Source: Paragorgia papillata (lineage: Eukaryota; Cnidaria; Anthozoa; Scleralcyonacea; Coralliidae). From it: DNA of 64,000 nucleotides. The position numbers were made by a program, and so were the translations under genes. The notes under the pieces were generated by a model. That model saw only the letters and a program-made list of their open reading frames with translations, did no database searches and was not told the DNA's origin. Shown here piece by piece: positions 35,816 to 47,183 of the stretch; position 1 is the stretch's first letter, and the number at the start of each line of letters is the position of its first letter. The DNA is taken from contig JAWNZC010000023.1 of assembly GCA_035771165.1 (NCBI GenBank), positions 3,210,001 through 3,274,000 on the forward strand, in the 5' to 3' direction.

Positions 35816-35905
35816 AGTATTGCCGAGTTCGGAAATGAGGAATTTTTAAAAAGACTGGTTACTAGCTAGATGCGCGACGTGCATTGTGGTACCGTTTGGG
35901 GGGAC
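35816..35905 (+). repeat. ISL2EU left terminal inverted repeat
   Basis: Begins AGTATTGCCGAGTTCGGAAA and runs to GTTTGGGGGGACGCC, 26 bases before the start of the YqaJ gene, so it probably also contains its promoter. Confidence 0.85.
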
Positions 35906-35931
35906 GCCGTGTCGAATCTATAATATAAAGT

Positions 35932-36149
35932 ATGGAGAAAAGTTTACCTAACTTGGAAGATATTTGTCCTACAAATAATACTACATTGGAACCCAATGCC
36001 GAAGCAAATGAGATAGTGTTAGTAGAGGGTGATATTCCTGGAGCAAGATTGTGTAAACCCGTGGAACAGTGCTCTGTAGGGATACTAAAAAGATGGCTTG
36101 TTTGTCGTAAGGCAAGAATAACTGGAACAAAACCTGAGCTGATTCAAAG
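35932..36149 (+). CDS. YqaJ-type nuclease of the transposon, exon 1 (SAP domain)
   Basis: ATG lies 26 bases inside the left terminal repeat. The exon encodes 72 residues plus two bases and ends at CAAAG/GTATTT. Residues 41-80 form a SAP-like DNA-binding motif ([20 protein letters not shown], then ELIQR across the junction). Removing the intron joins ELIQR to VNDYINNGLAG, which completes the second SAP helix and confirms the splice. Confidence 0.8.
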
Positions 36150-36263
36150 GTATTTTGTCTGCTTCCCTTGTATTATTAGTGATGTGGTAGTGAGATTCTA
36201 ATTTACCCTAATTTTCTACCAAATATTTTACTCCAATAATTATAATTTTAATTGCGTTTATAG

Positions 36264-37893
36264 AGTGAATGATTATATAAACAATGGTTTGGCAGGGAAA
36301 GTTGTGGACCCTGATGGTGGTGTTCATTTTGCTCAGAAGAAAGCAACTCTTGGTCTTGTTGCTCATCCTTCTCTTGAAGACACATTCCCAACAGCAGGAT
36401 TCAACACTGACCTGTCTATTTTGCCAAGGATAAGGTATGCTAACATCTGGAAATATCTCATAGATGATGTTGAACTGAAGAGACAGTTGTCAACTGAAAA
36501 ACCCATTGTCAAAGGTTACAACTTTTTCAAATCAGGCCATGTGCTGCAAGCATTTGTGAAGAAAAAGGGAGATATGTTCTATGTTAAGAGTAAAGTATTA
36601 CCATCTATGAAGAAGGGGGTATACACAGTGAAGATCGTCCTTGATAGTAGTTCATGCATCCAACGAGCATCCTGTCATTGCCCTGCAGGGGTTGATGGTA
36701 GATGCAACCACCTGGCTGCTACATTGTTTATGTTGGAGTCACTTGATGACAACTCAAATAAGGAGAACTGTCTAACTGAAATCCAGTCAGAAAATGTCCC
36801 ATGCACATCGAAGCCATGTACTTGGAACATTCCAAACAAAAAGAAGTCAAAAGCATCTCCTATTCAATCAATGGACTTCATTAAACATGAATGGGGGAAG
36901 AAGAAAAAACATCCACCACGGAACATTCTACCAGACTCTGGTCAACACAAAGCAACACCGACCGAATTAGATTCTTTTTATAAGAAAGTGAAGATGCTTG
37001 AAGAGGACACTGGCATGAAGACAGGATTGAGCTTTATTCTTCCACAGCAGATTACGTCCAAAGAATTGCCACTAGTGGACAGCAATCCTGATAGAGAGAA
37101 ACAGAACTCAACATGGAAAATTGTTTCTCCCAACAAATCTCTTCCTTTATCGCTGGAGGAGATTAAATCCAAGGGTGAGAGGACCAAGCAGCGGTTGTTA
37201 AGCTCCGCAGTTGACCGTACTGAGATAATACAACAGACTGTGGATCAGCACCAATCAGTAACATGGTATGATGTAAGACAGCCTCGGATAACAGCATCCC
37301 GCTGTAAAAGGTGTCTCCTCAAACCATCAACAAGCCCAACTAAGGCAATTGCCGAGCTGCTGAGCTACAATACACCAGTTCAAACGAAGGCTATGAAAGA
37401 TGGAATTGCATCAGAAGCCAGTATTATCAAGAGATACGAACTAATTACAGGCAATGTGGTTCACAGTACTGGATTTTGGATATCATCGACTCACCCTTTT
37501 CTTGGAGCATCACCTGATGGAATTGTATTTAATAAATCTTGTTTGTTAGAAGTGAAGAAAGTTAACTCAAGAGAAGGAGAGTGCTTTGATGAGACATTAT
37601 GCCGACTGGGTATTTACAAACGGGGTGGAGAACTCCAAATCAATACCAATCATAAGTATTACTATCAGATACAACAGCAGCTCTTTTGTACAGACTACAA
37701 TGTCTGTCACTTTGTTGTGTCTAATGGAATATGGGTGTACATTGAAATTGTTATGTTTAATAAGGTATTCTGGAATACAGTACTTGAAAAACTTCAAACA
37801 TTTTATTTTGATCATATTTTTCCCGAGGTAGTGTATCCGAATGTAAAGCATGGTTGTCCAAGATGGGGCAAGTATATTGCTTTTCCAGTGTAA
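36264..37893 (+). CDS. YqaJ-type nuclease of the transposon, exon 2 (SWIM + YqaJ)
   Basis: The exon follows TTTATAG and is open for 543 codons to TAA; the spliced protein is 615 residues. A SWIM zinc finger is at about residues 210-222 (CHCPAGVDGRCNH). A basic linker follows. At about 413-505 is a YqaJ-like PD-(D/E)xK nuclease: ITASRCKRCL, then GIASEASII with a conserved glutamate, FLGASPDGIV with the metal-binding aspartate (about 491) and CLLEVKKV with E and K (about 502 and 504). YqaJ nucleases in phages process DNA ends for recombination; in ISL2EU elements the homologue accompanies the transposase, with a role not established. It converges on the transposase gene, 537 bases away. Confidence 0.9.
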
Positions 37894-38092
37894 AGTACAA
37901 TTTTATCAGTTGAACATACAGTACACACATTTTTTTGTAATATAGGTTTTTAATATACAGCAATTATAAATACTTTGTACATAATTATTTGAATTTAATA
38001 TAAATAATTGTAATATTAATTAGAATATTGGAACTTTCACATCAATAATTTGGTATACAAACTATAACTAGGTATATGATTGCTTGTATTCT

Positions 38093-38316
38093 TAGAGGGT
38101 GTTTATATGGAGACAAGCCAGCCTGGATACCGAGCTGGACCAGTTTAGTGAGATTGTGGTCAAGTATTTTTAAATTCCATCTTGTGTTTATATGAGAAAC
38201 CCAGCCAGGACAACTTTTTGGAGGGTTATGCAAATTCTCATGTAAACACAGAATGAAAATCAACTCGGTTAAGTGGGCCACCCCAGGTACTCGGGCTTGT
38301 TTGCTTCATATACACA
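38093..38316 (+). repeat. MITE fragment between the two transposon genes
   Basis: AGAGGGTGTTTATATGGAGAC at the left and TTCATATACACACCCC at the right are degenerate inverted ends of the GTGTTTATATG family (compare 10105 and 50279). It lies in the 3' intergenic gap of the ISL2EU element, where insertion harms neither gene. Confidence 0.6.
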
Positions 38317-38414
38317 CCCCAGTAGTTTGTAATATCTATAATTGGTTAATAAATATTTACCTTATATACAAAACAAGCACTGCATTGTGCCTAAAAATAA
38401 GACTTTGCATTCAC

Positions 38415-38441
38415 TTAATTAATTAATTAATTAATTAATTA
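38415..38441. repeat. (TTAA)n microsatellite
   Basis: Six to seven TTAA units immediately past the 3' end of the transposase gene. Confidence 0.9.
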
Positions 38442-40008
38442 GAGGTGGCCAAAAATTTGAAATGCATGCAACAACAATCCACATGTCCGATGCAGTATCT
38501 GCTAATGAAATAGGCATTGACCTATCAAATATATGCCAGTTTTTTAATCGTTCCATGCACCTTTCAACATGAATTCTAAGGCTGGCTATCTTCTTGTTGT
38601 GCTTACTTTCTTCTTCAGTGAACTGACTTTTTCCTTTGAGGAAATTAGGCATCAGAAGGGAAGCACCAACATGAGCCAAATCATCCTGAATTAGAAAACC
38701 CTTATCAGCCATTATTACATCACCTTTTTGTAGCTTTTCTAGGTAGCCAGATCTTTTGACTATATCTGGGTCACTAATTGAACCAGAATAAAACTCACTC
38801 ATAAATGACACAACTCCATTAGGCGTAATTCCAACAAGTGCCTTCATCGTTGAATGGGACTTGTAGCTGGAGTAACAGGCTGCTTTGTTGTCGAGGCTTG
38901 ATGGCGATTCCATTCTAATCTCAGTACAATCAATAATCGAGACAAGTTCTGGGCAAAGTTTCTGAAACTGTTGGGGCATAAAATATTTAATTTGCTCCTT
39001 GGAGGGCCAGTAAATACATAATGGTTCCAGCTCAGCTCTCATGAATTTTACCCAACAGTGTAAAATTACAGACACGGTTGACACAGACACTCTGAATCGA
39101 TGTGCCAGATCTCGTTCCAGCAAACCTAGTCGTAATCTCATTAAGACCATGATAAACTCTTCCCATTTTGACAATTTTCGTCGTCGACCAAGTTTACCAA
39201 CCTTTGGAGACTCACCCATGGTACTAGCATGTTTTCCATAATTGATTTCTTCTGCTTTCTCTTTCAACAAATCAAAGCACATCAACAAATGCTTGTAAGT
39301 TGGAAAACCACTGTAGAATGAAATATTTTCATTGGAGTCCTTGTAACATTCAATGTCAAACGTTGGCTCACACTGCAGTTTATATGTTAGGTTATTAACC
39401 TGGCCTTTTAATACCTTGACTTGTTCCTCCAGCATTGTAATCTGTTTCTGCTGATCAGAAATGACTTCTCTCATGGGTTGAATTTGGTCAACTTCAACAC
39501 GAAGCTTTGTCATCTCTTGCTTTTCTCTGCTATGTTGTCTATGCATCTCGTTGATTTTGCATATGCACAGTAATTTAAGATTTTGCACACTTACTTTCTT
39601 CTGGTTTGTCACACTTGCAATGCTGTCGTCCACGTGTTCGTTTACAATGACGGTGTCTTCTACATGACCACTTACATTGTTCTGTCTTCGTCGCTTTGGC
39701 TTCTGCACAGGCAAGGGCTGTTTCACGATTTCTCTTCGAGATACAGTTTCCTTTGACCAAGGAAATATCGTTGGTAACTGAGATCTACAAGCTCTCTCAC
39801 CTCCTGGAAAGTGTGCACCACATATCCTTGTGCTTGAAGACGATATTTTCAACCTGTCGTTTCTTACCAACCTGTCGTATGCCACACGAAACTCAGCATC
39901 AACAGGGATTCGGTGAGCTTTCACATCTGGAGAATTGCGCCAATTGTTTGTGCAACCAGGAACACAACAATTCCACTTTACCATCACAATACAATCATTT
40001 ATAAACAC
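38431..40008 (-). CDS. THAP-DDE transposase (ISL2EU / DDE_Tnp_4 type)
   Basis: 525 residues, unbroken. A better start may be Met9, just before KWNCCVPGC. Residues 9-84 are a THAP zinc finger (C15, C19, C63, H66, ending LPTIFPW), which would bind transposon ends. Residues 95-112 are basic. Residues 145-215 look like a coiled coil for oligomerisation. Residues 278-325 carry a helix-turn-helix (LLERDLAHRFRVSVSTVSVI). The catalytic core has D360 (VSIIDCTEIRME), D435 (VIMADKGF) and E482 (RIHVERCMERLKNW), the DDE triad in the DDE_Tnp_4 arrangement. All key residues are present. The 5' end is 59 bases from the right terminal repeat. Confidence 0.92.
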   Translation of the reverse strand: MFINDCIVMVKWNCCVPGCTNNWRNSPDVKAHRIPVDAEFRVAYDRLVRNDRLKISSSSTRICGAHFPGGERACRSQLPTIFPWSKETVSRREIVKQPLPVQKPKRRRQNNVSGHVEDTVIVNEHVDDSIASVTNQKKVSVQNLKLLCICKINEMHRQHSREKQEMTKLRVEVDQIQPMREVISDQQKQITMLEEQVKVLKGQVNNLTYKLQCEPTFDIECYKDSNENISFYSGFPTYKHLLMCFDLLKEKAEEINYGKHASTMGESPKVGKLGRRRKLSKWEEFIMVLMRLRLGLLERDLAHRFRVSVSTVSVILHCWVKFMRAELEPLCIYWPSKEQIKYFMPQQFQKLCPELVSIIDCTEIRMESPSSLDNKAACYSSYKSHSTMKALVGITPNGVVSFMSEFYSGSISDPDIVKRSGYLEKLQKGDVIMADKGFLIQDDLAHVGASLLMPNFLKGKSQFTEEESKHNKKIASLRIHVERCMERLKNWHIFDRSMPISLADTASDMWIVVACISNFWPPLIN

Positions 40009-40067
40009 GCAATTAGTTTTGTCCTTCGGTATAATTTCATTGTATTAAAGAAGCGTCCCCTCAGAAG

Positions 40068-40158
40068 CGTCCCCCCAAACGGTACCACTATGCACGGCGC
40101 GCATCTAACTAGTAACCAGTCCCTTAAAAAATTCCTCATTTCCGAACTCGGCAATACT
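40068..40158 (-). repeat. ISL2EU right terminal inverted repeat
   Basis: Reverse complement of the left repeat, ending CGAACTCGGCAATACT. Adjacent inner sequence (AAGCGTCCCCTCAGAAGCG) repeats AAGCGTCCCC and is absent from the left side. Confidence 0.85.
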
Positions 40159-40159
40159 G

Positions 40160-43100
40160 CAGTACAAATGAGAGCCTTACCGGTATATTAACTGTGGACA
40201 CCCTTGTTATAAATGGGGACTACATGCATGCCAGCATTATCTACCTAGTGCTGGCAGAAGATACTTCGGGTTAGCCTAATTTGTCAAAATTAATAGAAAG
40301 GTGGGGTGCATTGTGCTTTGCCTTGGAAATTTTAATCCTGCCTGACATTTGGATGTTGGTGGGTCACAAGCAGTCGATTGCAGTTGCTGGGATAGAATAA
40401 ATCCTATCCCAGCAGCAACTCTGTCAATGACCACTAGTGACCAAAATGGAAACCAGGCTTTAGTTGCATTTTAGCCCATTTTCAGAGTTACCAATGGAGC
40501 TTAGGAAAAATATTAAGTGGGCTGTATCCCCTCCCCCCCCCCCCCCCCCCTAGTCCCTCTATTGTTACACCCTTACCAGTTACCAGACTGCACAAGATGC
40601 CAAGTCTAAAGGGTATTTTTTGTACCAGAAGCTGCTTTATTACAGTATATATATATATACCAGTAATGACATAATTATAATGTTTTTAAGAGTAAAGTTG
40701 ATATATTTAAGCAGTGTTTTGGGTATAAAGTTAAAAAGGTGGTGCCCTTGGTCTTACTTTGTTGAAGGGCTCCACAAACTTTAGTAAATTTTACAACTGA
40801 ACTACTTACTGTAGACTGTGCTTTAAAGTTAATGTTTAAAAATAAGTAAAAGAAGAACCTCTCACTTTGTTATTTTTTTATGCAGAGAATTTTTTCGCCA
40901 TACTCAAATTGGCAATGTAAACAGGCCGTACAAATATGGCTGGTTCATAGTGAGGTTCAGCTACTGGTGTTTGAATCTTCAATCACATAGATCAGTATAA
41001 ACAGATGTAATATAAATTAATAAATTATTAAACCTCAGAAAGCTACAGTGTCGATTATTTCGATTACACACAAACAAGTGGTTAAAACATGTAACAAATT
41101 AAATGTTGCAAATCAACAAATGACAAATATACCACCAAGGTCACGTTTTATTTGAAAGACATACATGCAGTACTATATACATGAAATAAGTTTTTAAAAT
41201 TCCAGATTTCGTTGTAATTTACCGTGTAGCTGTCTACGAATATTCGAATAATATTCAGAACAATAATACGATATTCTCGTGTTCATAAGTTAATTTGAAT
41301 AAACAAGAATTCAAACTGGGTTTCATCAGAAGGTCATGAACAGGTCATCGATCACTATCACGCCTGGTGCATTATTTTCCATTTATCAGTCTCTTATCCA
41401 GAAATTTCTGCCAAGTAATACTTTATCGCATCACAAACCAGCCACGATTATATTCTTACAACATTTCTACTGCTATTTGTTACTATTAAATTCCAGAATC
41501 AGCCACAACCACTGATCTATATAAGAGACTGGATAGAGCATCTATTATCTGAGCGCCTTCAGAAATTGAAGCCGGAAGTTACGCCCTAATTTGTACCCAC
41601 CATGAGGAGTGAGTTGCTATATTTTACTCTTGTGAATTCGTTGTTTTCGCATATAATCACGAAATAGACGAACAACACAAATCCATTTTGGTATTTCAAG
41701 CAACGGGACACATCATGGAACTATGGAGGACCTAAGAACGTGAAGGGAAACTGAATCGTAAGTAAATAACTTGATATTTTGACGAAATTTCGAAGGGGAC
41801 GGAGAGCTCCCGAAGGGTTATTTACCAAGGAAACGGGAAACCCAACATTGTAAACGGCCGGTGGTTAATAAACTGATTTGTAGGATACAAATGTGAGATA
41901 ATACTGTAATTGTGAAATGTCCACAATCGAGTAGATCATTTAAAAAAAGTCGAAGGACGTGTAAAATTATGGCACAGAAGATAGATTGGCTTGTAGAGTT
42001 GTGAGTAGATTTCGACAAGCAGCATATTTCTTTGGCAACATAGGAGCATGTTAATACTCTATAAGTTTGTAATACTTACAATGTTTGGTGCTTCCATAGA
42101 AGTAAACTGTAGCATGCATCATAACAAGAACGAGCCAGTTTGTTTTATTAAACTCCATGCCCAGTGTCCAAGTCATGTATTTAAGAAATTAAGTTGTCAA
42201 CATTGTTTCTTATTAACAGCTGAGCTATTTTACTCCCTGTCATTTTGATGAAAAAAATTGTTTGTGAGTATCTGTAAAATTGAATGTGATATTTGTATGT
42301 TATGTTGTAGGTAGTTTAAAATGAAACAACAATGAATGAAGAACAATAAAGGTGAAGCAACATGACAACTTAATACAGAATATAATTGAACTGTGTCATT
42401 TATAGTTTTCAAACTTTGTCAATGATTTGATTAAAGAAAATGTTTACAATTCATGAGTGTATTTTGTCTTGTGTAGTTTGATTCTGTATAAATGTACTAT
42501 ATAATGATAAATTTTTAATCTGTTCTCTGACTTCTGTATGTTATGAAAATTGTGGCAGAACTAATACTGTACTATCAGTGTGTACTATACAAGTAGATCA
42601 ACAAGGCCAGTGTTTGATGTTTATATAAAGTCAAAACAAATCAAGCTAATATATATGTTAAACTTCACAACGATGTGGCGGATAACATTTGTAAACTGGC
42701 TAAAAAAAAGCATCTTGGCAAAGGTATAGTCACAAAACTAATTATATTGTAAAATTAATACAAGATTTTTAGTTGTAGGCAAATGTAGGCCCAATTGCCC
42801 AAATTAAATAACCCTATCTCATAGAAAATAATAAACTCATTCTGATTAATCCTGTGAATGCCAGGATAACTTATTTGAATCATTACCCCGAGTTTTCTGT
42901 GAGTGAAAATATATTGTTCAACTATAGGCACATCCACTGATCTATACAGTTGGGCACATCGCATTCTTAAATTAATTGTTTGATTCCGGTCTTTTGGCTT
43001 ATGATATAATAATACCACAGCAGTTGTTCGTAGTGTAGCTTGTTCAGTTGATCAAATTTCCCGAATTCATTCGGTCCTTTAGCAGTATTTCCATATTGTG

Positions 43101-43390
43101 AGTAAATTCTGAATGAGAACGGCCTTCGTCTGTTCAAAGTTGTCATCACTGATCAGTGGTTGTCATCAATGACACTTGGGAGTTCGCTCCATCGAACTCG
43201 CAAATTCCGTTTTCCCCCACATTTTGGGGCTAAATAACTACAATTTTTCTCTCTAAATGCTTCACGTGTCCTTTCTTCCTCGTGATAAAAAAGTTTGTCC
43301 GAACCCGAAGGAGAAAAATGCCTTAATATGCGAAAACTATAATTGGGCAACAGTAAAATATAGCGAAAGTGGGACCATCCAACATGGCGG
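40160..43390. other. Intergenic, no gene recognised
   Basis: About 3.2 kb between the transposon and the transferrin gene. A poly-C run at about 40531-40550, GGAAACCAGGC (MITE end) at about 40449, a self-complementary GGGATAGAATAAATCCTATCCC near 40390 and a short (TA)n near 40646 are the only structured features. Frames are short and featureless. Confidence 0.5.
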
Positions 43391-43394
43391 CCGT

Positions 43395-43640
43395 TGCCAA
43401 CGGAAACCCTAAACCTAACCAAAACCCCCGGTGAACCTAAACCTAACCACAACCCTCCGGAAAAATGTGCCTCCTCTCAGACCTCGGCCACAACACCCCT
43501 ATAGGATTTTTAGCTTTATGTGTTCAAGTTTAACATCCCGCATGTGGGACAGAGAATTACCTACAATTACCAATTATTGGTAATTCAAGGCCGTTTCACA
43601 CTTACTGATTATTGGTAATTCTAGGTATGAGGACATGTTG
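43395..43640 (+). repeat. Telomere-like module, copy 3, rearranged
   Basis: ACCCTAAACCTAACC and AACCTAAACCTAACCAC at 43404-43450 match the module. The ATTACCAATTATTGGTAATTC leader lies after it, at 43565-43590, with an inverted TGATTATTGGTAATTCTAGG at 43603. Confidence 0.65.
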
Positions 43641-43758
43641 CAGCAGCCAGAGCCATTTGATTTGCCCACGCGGCCGGGCATATTTGGCTCTGGGAACGAG
43701 ATTGAATAATTTCCGGCTTTTGTCGCTCGGTCAATCAATATTGTGAAAAAGGACAAGC

Positions 43759-43780
43759 GGGGGGGGGGGGGGGGGGGGGG
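43759..43780. repeat. Poly-G tract
   Basis: A run of 22 G. Confidence 0.9.
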
Positions 43781-43904
43781 TGTCAGTGAATAGATTCCAT
43801 TGTCAGGTGTTCTCACCAGTAATATTTTACATTTCACTGAAAATTACGCGGTAAACTACGTGTTCTTGGGGTTTTTGTTGAAGGCGAATTTCAAGTGTTG
43901 AAAT

Positions 43905-44036
43905 ATATACATTTTAAAACCAAATTGGGACAAGATGCTATTAAAATGCAACACCCAACAAGGCCTTCCGACTAGAATCGAACTCGCGACCTGCCACGGA
44001 AACCGTTTCCGACAATGCCGAGAGCTTAATCCTTAG
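43905..44036 (-). repeat. tRNA-derived SINE, copy 1
   Basis: On the minus strand, GCGAGTTCGATTC is a near-consensus tRNA B-box, followed by AGTCGGAAGGCCTTGTTG and TTGCATTTTAATAGCATC. The same B-box and AAGGCCTTGATGTTGC tail occur at 58995 and 59215. The A-box half is cut off by the MITE at 44041. Confidence 0.65.
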
Positions 44037-44040
44037 TTAA

Positions 44041-44344
44041 GTTTGGTTTTCACTACAACATAAGCGTAACAGTAAGAACTTATTAAATATTTTAAAAATG
44101 CCACTGCTTCGTGTGTTTTATGCTGGGCTCTTATATTCATCAATAGATTACGCTTTCCGCCTGGTCAATCTATAGCAAATATTCATAAGCAAGAAGATAA
44201 ACGGATATATTCGTTCTTCTTTAATACAATAATACGCTTCACTACTGTTCTCACTACTAGCTTTTTCAGCGGCCTTTACGCTTTATTAATAATAGGCGTA
44301 TATTCTTTACGTTCACGCTTAAAACGTCGTAGTGGAAACCAGGC
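44041..44344. mobile_element. MITE with TTTGGTTTTCACTAC ends and TAA flanks
   Basis: GTTTGGTTTTCACTACAAC and the complement of GTCGTAGTGGAAACCAGGC form the ends, with CATAAGCGTAAC and GTTCACGCTTAA further in. TAA flanks both sides (44038-44040 and 44345-44347). It is inserted in the SINE-bearing stretch. Confidence 0.75.
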
Positions 44345-44603
44345 TAAAATTAGTGACGAGTTTTAGATGTGTAATATATTATCTATATAGTTTTCTTTCC
44401 ATTTCCCTTAACCCCCCTGCTTTTCTTCTTCTCCCCTTCCGGTCCCCCAAGAAAGGAGCATCGATCTGATATTCCGGTTACGCGTAATCGAACACCGCAT
44501 GTGATTTATAAAGGCGTTCACCCAATACTTAATTAGTCTCTTTGGTGTCTTGGCTACAGGCGAGATCTTTGTTGCGTTTGGAGTATTTTGGATTGGAAGA
44601 AGC

Positions 44604-44661
44604 ATGAATTGTGTTTGGGTGTTCTGTTTATCTCTCTTGGCTACAACTGTTTTGGCTGACG
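44604..44661 (+). CDS. Transferrin-family protein, exon 1 (signal peptide)
   Basis: ATG opens MNCVWVFCLSLLATTVLAD, a typical cleavable signal peptide, and ends at CTGACG/GTAAGT after 19 codons plus one base (phase 1). An upstream in-frame ATG at 44550 would only add a polar extension and weaken the signal peptide, so 44604 is preferred. Every later exon also starts and ends in phase 1. Confidence 0.75.
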
Positions 44662-44689
44662 GTAAGTTAGCAAATCTTGGAAGGTTTAC

Positions 44690-45045
44690 TGATCAGCGTT
44701 ACTCACTGATTAGTGAATATTTTGGACATTTTAATAAAGGTCTGGGCATTTGGCGATTTGTTTGTCCACAGTTTGTGTCATGGTCATGCTGCCTCGCGGT
44801 GACACGCGCTTACTCGACCGTATTTTGCTTCATTTCAATTATCTTTTGAATATTTTGGACATTTTAACAAAGGTCTGGGCATTTGGCGCTTCGTCATGGT
44901 CATGCTGCCTTTTTTACATTTTCTATTGAATATTTTGGGCATTTTAATAAAGGTCTGGGCATTTGACGCCTTGTCATGGTCATGCTGCCTCGCGATGATA
45001 CGCGCTTGCTCGACCGTATTTTGCTTCATTTCACATTATCACAAA
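44690..45045 (+). repeat. Triplicated ~130-bp unit in transferrin intron 1
   Basis: GAATATTTTGGACATTTTAA, AAAGGTCTGGGCATTTG and TCATGGTCATGCTGCCT occur three times at about 44716, 44848 and 44927. The middle copy is shorter. Copies one and three also share CGCGCTT and CTCGACCGTATTTTGC. Confidence 0.85.
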
Positions 45046-45049
45046 TGTT

Positions 45050-46560
45050 TAAAGAGTCCTTTGTTTGCTATACAACATTTAGAACTTCTGATCCAACAAT
45101 GCTTTATAATACAAAACCTAAGGAAATATAAATATCAAAGTTTCACGCGGTTGGGTTGGGATATAAAAATATAGCTATAGAGGTATCAATTACTGTAGAA
45201 ATGATGAACAAGGCCGACCAACTGATAATCAGTTCAAGTTGCTGCATTTGTAAGTGCAACTATGGCTTTGATTCAAAGACTATAGAGCAAGCAAGAGAAG
45301 GTAAGCTGACGATGTTGGGTCAGGTAACTATGGTGAGGCTATTATACGGGGATTAAGAACAGGCTTGTGTATATACGTAATGTTGTTTGCGATATTTTTC
45401 GCTCAATGATTGTATCGTTGGTACAGACTTGGAGTTGCATTACATGTGCGACGTTTTGTCATACTCTGTTTAAATCTACGTCGATCCTATTGATGAAATT
45501 AGTACACAAACTTATTAATTGATACATACGACGAACTTTCTCGTGTTATGAAAAGTTTGGCTCGGCTCGTACTCATCATGCACGATGAGTGCCAAAAGAA
45601 TTTCTCCCGTTTCTTTCAGACTAAGCTTTCCGACTTGCTTTCCGACTTGCTTTCCGTATTAAACACACTAGTGTGCTTGGCAAGATGCCACGGAAACCAT
45701 TTTTCATGCACTCGAGCAACTAAGGTCAACATAGAAAAGCGACTGTGCACTGCTGGCTTATATTGCATCTATTTGTGTATATTGAATATCGTGGCAATTT
45801 CTGGAAAGATATATAATCGAGACCTGATTTATTACAGTTTCTATATATTATAAACCTAGCAAGACAGCTTACTGTAACAGTAATTTGACAAAACTACTAT
45901 CGACGAAAAACACTTCGAAGATGGGAAACAACTCGACTCGAGTAACAATACAATACAATACAATATTTATTTATTGTCGACTAACAATTTAAGGCGTTGG
46001 GCAGTCCCAACGTTCAGAATCAAACTTTCCCTCCCAAACGGTTGATTAATCATGAGAACTTTATATAGAACAAGATCCGAAGTTGACTTTGGCAATAGTT
46101 GCGAATTTGAAGAAGATCTTAGCACAGGGGCTATTCATTATTCAAGAGCCTCCTCAATCGCCGTCAAGTTTATACCTCGCACAAACCGACAATAATCGTC
46201 GCATTTAATTTGCATTTAATAAACTTCGTCGATTACTCGACGTTGGTGCGACCATTTAGATATGATTTCCACGAATCTAATGGTCTGCGTAAGCGAGCAA
46301 AGAATGGATTCCGCCGAAACAACGAGACCACACCTATACTTTGCACTGAAAAATTCTGTGGCACTATATACGCCACTCCTCGATTGCGACATTACGGCGT
46401 CGACTAAAACGAACACGCGTTCCAGACGCTGTATCCGTCTCAGTCTGATCAAACGAGCACTTCACATAATGGTCGAACTAAATTCAGCAAATTAAGTCGT
46501 GACTCCAATAACAAGATCGACGTTTGACTCGATTGTCGGTGAGTTCGTCTGATTGTATTT
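45050..46560. other. Intron 1 sequence, no gene recognised
   Basis: Short tandem TTTCCGACTTGC units at 45626-45652 and a (TACAA)n stretch at about 45948-45972 that resembles a retroelement tail. A 101-codon frame at 45548-45853 has no recognisable domain. Confidence 0.5.
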
Positions 46561-46569
46561 GGACTGACA

Positions 46570-46730
46570 AAGACGTTCTATCCGTTTAAAGGGAGGTCTT
46601 TCCTGTCCTAATCAGTCTTTAAGTATTTTATTCTGGCTAAGACGATTGTATTTTATTCTGGCCAGACGATTGTATTCCCCTCCGGGGAAGCCGACAGGAA
46701 TGAGTTAGGCAAATCCAAAGTTCAGTATCT
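46570..46730 (+). repeat. Repeat piece with TATTTTATTCTGGC units
   Basis: GTATTTTATTCTGGC occurs twice, with GACGATTGTATT between. Related ATTTTACTCTG and GACGATTTTACTC words occur at 49845-49950, 51645-51665 and 52080-52325, marking a dispersed family. Confidence 0.5.
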
Positions 46731-47183
46731 AGCAGAAACCACGAATCATTAACGTATACTTAAAGTTTTCGACATCCTAAAGCTTTAGAGTTCTAAAAGG
46801 ATTTTGTCGCATAATCTGAAGTCAAACTCAACGCGTTTCACGAGTTAACGTTGTCCTGAAGACGTCATCACCAGAAATTTTGGTATTTGTGCCGCTTGCT
46901 CTCTGTCGCCTAATATAATTATGTATTCTAACGCGTTTGATTCTCCATGTATTCTACAGTGTGTATAAAAAAAACTGAACCCTTAGAAAACAACCTATTG
47001 CAGTACGTAGTTTGAAAGCCCTAAAAGCGCTGCGTTATAGAAAGCTTTTAAATACTTTCAATGGTGAACAGAAGCCAAGGGAACGAACGAGTAATAGGGG
47101 AGTTCAAGGTTTATTTCGCCATATTGCAGGGGGTGCAAAAACATTGGGGCGAGCGCGCGGCCATGCCTATTTATCCTTGTTAA

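Larger units (their letters stand above)
35816..40158 (+). mobile_element. Apparently intact ISL2EU-type DNA transposon
   Basis: Terminal inverted repeats of about 90 bases (35816-35905 and 40068-40158) differ at roughly seven positions. Between them lie two long convergent genes, neither broken: a SAP/SWIM/YqaJ-nuclease protein and a THAP/DDE transposase. That two-gene set is the hallmark of the ISL2EU superfamily in the PIF/Harbinger-ISL2EU group. The tight ends, intact frames and 4.34 kb size point to a recent, possibly active insertion. I could not fix a target duplication: the outer flanks read AG and GC, with CAGTA near both ends. Confidence 0.9.

Noticed and set aside
44550..44603. Upstream in-frame ATG as transferrin start
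   Set aside because: It would put an uncharged-to-polar extension before a well-formed signal peptide; 44604 gives a normal secretory N-terminus.
45548..45853. 101-codon frame in transferrin intron 1
   Set aside because: No domain, no splice context, and it contains short tandem TTTCCGACTTGC units.
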